Shown here: positions 5,493 through 7,479 of the stretch, piece after piece
Position numbering within the stretch: the stretch's first letter is position 1
Layout of the letters: every line of letters starts with the position of its first letter
Source of the DNA: JBQTIM01 sp052388135
Lineage (GTDB): Bacteria; Elusimicrobiota; Elusimicrobia; FEN-1173
DNA: 7,479 nucleotides
Assembly (NCBI GenBank): GCA_052388135.1
Contig: JBQTIM010000101.1
Location: 1 to 7,479 of the forward strand
Reading direction: 5' to 3'
Program-made: the position numbers and the translations under genes
The notes under the pieces: generated by a model
Seen by the model: the letters and a program-made list of their open reading frames with translations, nothing else
What the model was told of the DNA's origin: nothing
Databases searched by the model: none

Positions 5493-6874
5493 AGGGTTGG
5501 CTCACAGGCCTGGGGCTTTCTTCGGCGCTCATTTATGCCGGTTTTGCCATTGTTAAGTTTCGGCCTTTGGCGGAGCAGCCTTGGTATATGGGGTTGTTTT
5601 TTGCCGTCGTGGCTTTAGCAGCTTTTTTCGTGCTCGTTGTGTCTTTGTTTAATCTGCCGGTCGTCTACGGTCTTTTGCTTATCACCGTTTATATTCCATT
5701 TGAGATCAGCGGCTCTTTTTGGGGCGGTTTCAGCCTATCTCCCATCGATGTGTATGCGCTTGCGGTTTTGACGGCCGCTTTGATTCGCGCGCGTCCCGCC
5801 GGATTTCTAAAGGAAGTGGAAATTTCTTTTCCCCGGGCGGAACGCATCTTGTGGCTGGCTTTTTTTTCCTTGGGGCTCTTGGGCGTGCTATGGATGACGG
5901 GCTCCGCTCGCGGATTGCTGCGGTGGGGCGAATTTCTTTTTTGTTTTGTTCTCGGTGCCTGGGCGGCCCGAATCACGGGTCCTGTCTATTGGATGCGGTT
6001 TTCTTTCATATTGTGGGTATTGACCGCCCTTTTATCGGCGATGGCTCTGGTGCAGTTTTCAATGTCCGGCGCCAAATACACATCGGCTTTCGCGACTTTT
6101 GGGCAACACAACGGGTTTGCAGCATTCCTGTCGTTGGGCGTGCCGGTCTCCATAGCTTACATGGTGAAGCGGCGCGCAAGCATCAGCTTTTTGAACAGGT
6201 TCCTGCTTCTGATCATGGCGGCGGCCATCATCGCTTCCTATTCCAGAGGTGCTTGGGTCGGCATCATGGTAGGCATCATGGGCGTGGCGGTTTCTTTTGG
6301 AAATCAATATTCCAATGAATTGCGGCGTTTGCGCCCCTATTTACTGGTGTCATTTGTTCTAATGGCAGCGTTAGCTGCAGTGCATGCCTCCCGCGTGACC
6401 GGAAAAAGATTCCTGGGACTCTCCGGGCGCTTTCTTTACTATGAGGCTGGCATGAGCGTGCTTCGAGATCGGCCCTTTTTTGGTCTGGGTCCAGGGAATT
6501 ACCAGCGCGATATCCCGGCTTATTTTTCAAAACAGGGCGCTGTCTTGCACCAGCGCGATTTGGGAGAGAAAAAGCGGTTTGATTTCTGGCAGCATCTCCA
6601 CAACGCCTATCTGCAGATGGCTGTCGAGTACGGCCTTGCGGCGGCGTTGATATGGGCAGGCGCTCTCCTGTCGCTGGTCCGCCGTGCTTTTCTCGCGGTC
6701 AAGCGGCGCGGGGACGCCGGACTTTTTAGCGTTGCCGCTCTTGTGAGCCTTGTGTCTTTTCTGGTCCACAATCTCGTCGACGTTTTGTTCGTCCATAGCC
6801 TTGATCTCCTGTTTGCATTTCTCGCGGCCGCTTGTATATTTACGGCACGTCCGAAGGATTCCGTCCGGCCTTGA
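5489..6874 (+). CDS. O-antigen ligase/polymerase-like membrane protein (WaaL/Wzy type)
   Basis: Inner-membrane protein of the O-antigen ligase superfamily (PF04932), predicted to polymerise or transfer lipid-linked glycan on the periplasmic side. The 461 residues contain about 11-12 hydrophobic segments, for example near 8-22, 33-52, 58-72, 85-99, 120-135, 147-160, 170-190, 208-226, 237-250, 254-270, 283-300, 383-400 and 413-450 (the last may hold two). Family motifs are ASYSRGAWVG (249-258), SGRFLYYEAG (312-321) with R314, RPFFGLGPGNY (328-338) and QHLHNAY (368-374) with H371-N372; the Arg and His match residues thought to be needed for ligase-type glycan transfer. The extracytoplasmic loop between about 300 and 380 is of ordinary size, unlike the much longer loop of the paralogous gene at the window start. 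ATG 5489 overlaps the preceding stop; GGAG at 5472-5475 is 13 bases away, so reinitiation may matter. Its neighbour is a flippase, which makes a Wzy polymerase role attractive but not proven. Confidence 0.92.
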   Translation: MKGWLTGLGLSSALIYAGFAIVKFRPLAEQPWYMGLFFAVVALAAFFVLVVSLFNLPVVYGLLLITVYIPFEISGSFWGGFSLSPIDVYALAVLTAALIRARPAGFLKEVEISFPRAERILWLAFFSLGLLGVLWMTGSARGLLRWGEFLFCFVLGAWAARITGPVYWMRFSFILWVLTALLSAMALVQFSMSGAKYTSAFATFGQHNGFAAFLSLGVPVSIAYMVKRRASISFLNRFLLLIMAAAIIASYSRGAWVGIMVGIMGVAVSFGNQYSNELRRLRPYLLVSFVLMAALAAVHASRVTGKRFLGLSGRFLYYEAGMSVLRDRPFFGLGPGNYQRDIPAYFSKQGAVLHQRDLGEKKRFDFWQHLHNAYLQMAVEYGLAAALIWAGALLSLVRRAFLAVKRRGDAGLFSVAALVSLVSFLVHNLVDVLFVHSLDLLFAFLAAACIFTARPKDSVRP

Positions 6875-7479
6875 CCGTCTCCCGCAATTTTTTTTGGAAA
6901 ATATCCGGGTCTCTCCTTGGCGGCGGCGTTTATTTCGCTTTTACGATGCTGCTTATCAAGCGGTTGGGACCTGATGATTACGGTCGTCTGGCCTTTGCGG
7001 TGAGTTGGGCGGGGCTTTTCGGCACCCTCGTTGACTACGGTTTCAATCCCATCGTGTCCCGGGATTTGGCCCGCGCGCCGGAACGCGGATGGTCTTATCT
7101 CGTTTACATTGGAAGAAAGAAACTGATCCTCGCGGCCGTTGCCGCCTTGCTGCTTGTTGGGATCTCCTTTCTTCATCCGCGTTCCCAGAGTATGCTCCCG
7201 CTGATCCTGGCGGGCTTTGTGTTTTGGATGGCCATGTCCTTCGCGGAGACAATCCAGGCGTTTTCCTACGCTTATGAGAATTTTAGAGCAGGGGCCTGTT
7301 TATTAATAACCCAAAAGTGGCTCATCGCCGCGCTGGGCGTGGCGGCTCTGTTGCGGCGCGCCGGCGTATTGGTCGTCATGTCCTCCATGGCCTTGGCATC
7401 GAGTCTGGCAGCGGCCTTAGGTTATATTTATTATCTGAGGAGATTCCGCCGCTTCGTTGGACAATCCTTTGATACGAGC
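6871..7479 (+). CDS. Wzx-type polysaccharide flippase (MOP/MVF superfamily), 3'-truncated
   Basis: Predicted inner-membrane flippase that moves undecaprenyl-linked oligosaccharide to the periplasmic face. The first 203 codons are present and the frame runs off the window end without a stop; the usual length is about 400-500 residues. The N-terminus is characteristic: NFFWKISGS (6-14), a first membrane segment around 12-30, then RLGPDDYGRLAFA (31-43), VDYGFNPIVSRDLAR (54-68) and further hydrophobic segments near 84-101, 108-126, 150-161 and 166-188. The pattern of helix, LGPxDYG, helix, DxGxxxxxxRDLAR is typical of polysaccharide biosynthesis proteins PF01943/PF13440. TTG 6871 overlaps the TGA of the previous gene, with AAGGA at 6854-6858, 12 bases upstream, which is a long spacing. 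An in-frame TTG at 6832 is an alternative, but it would overlap the previous gene by 43 bases and has no visible ribosome binding site. Confidence 0.92.
   Translation, partial: MTVSRNFFWKISGSLLGGGVYFAFTMLLIKRLGPDDYGRLAFAVSWAGLFGTLVDYGFNPIVSRDLARAPERGWSYLVYIGRKKLILAAVAALLLVGISFLHPRSQSMLPLILAGFVFWMAMSFAETIQAFSYAYENFRAGACLLITQKWLIAALGVAALLRRAGVLVVMSSMALASSLAAALGYIYYLRRFRRFVGQSFDTS

Noticed and set aside
15..7145. Same 12-base string (GGCCGTTGCCGC) at 15-26 and 7134-7145
   Set aside because: A single pair of short GC-rich matches inside two coding regions is plausible by chance and codon bias; no further similarity flanks either copy.

Overview
The window is a tightly packed surface-polysaccharide (O-antigen, capsule or exopolysaccharide) biosynthesis segment from what looks like a Gram-negative-type bacterium. 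All seven genes lie on the + strand and almost every base is coding. The two outer genes are cut by the window edges. The sequence is moderately GC-rich: hand-counted 60-base lines mostly fall between about 52 and 67 % GC. Starts include GTG and TTG. I cannot fix the phylum from this; the gene content is typical of an accessory, strain-variable glycan locus in Proteobacteria or in environmental lineages with similar clusters.

Layout: (1) 3-1376, multispanning O-antigen ligase/polymerase-like protein, 5' end missing; (2) 1416-2627, GT4-type glycosyltransferase; (3) 2624-3637, GDP-mannose 4,6-dehydratase (gmd); (4) 3634-4611, GDP-L-fucose synthase-like epimerase/reductase (fcl); (5) 4695-5492, WecG/TagA/CpsF (GT26) glycosyltransferase; (6) 5489-6874, second O-antigen ligase/polymerase-like membrane protein; (7) 6871-7479, Wzx-type flippase, 3' end missing. 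Four of the six junctions are 4-base stop/start overlaps (GTGA, ATGA, ATGA, TTGA), one gap is 39 bases and one is 83 bases, which points to one or two co-transcribed units with coupled translation.

How the genes fit together (inference from families): gmd and fcl turn GDP-mannose into GDP-L-fucose or a closely related GDP-deoxysugar. The GT4 and GT26 enzymes add sugars to a lipid-linked intermediate on the cytoplasmic face. The flippase moves the lipid-linked unit across the inner membrane. The two ligase/polymerase-like proteins would polymerise it and/or transfer it to an acceptor. This is the outline of a Wzx/Wzy-dependent pathway. A priming phosphoglycosyltransferase, a chain-length regulator, GDP-mannose supply genes and a recognisable fucosyltransferase are not in this window.

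I found no RNA gene, CRISPR array, insertion sequence, attachment site or convincing terminator. I see no undescribed system; the points worth a second look are the two dissimilar ligase/polymerase proteins in one cluster, a composition dip inside the first, start-site questions at gmd and the flippase, and family-position differences in the GT26 enzyme.
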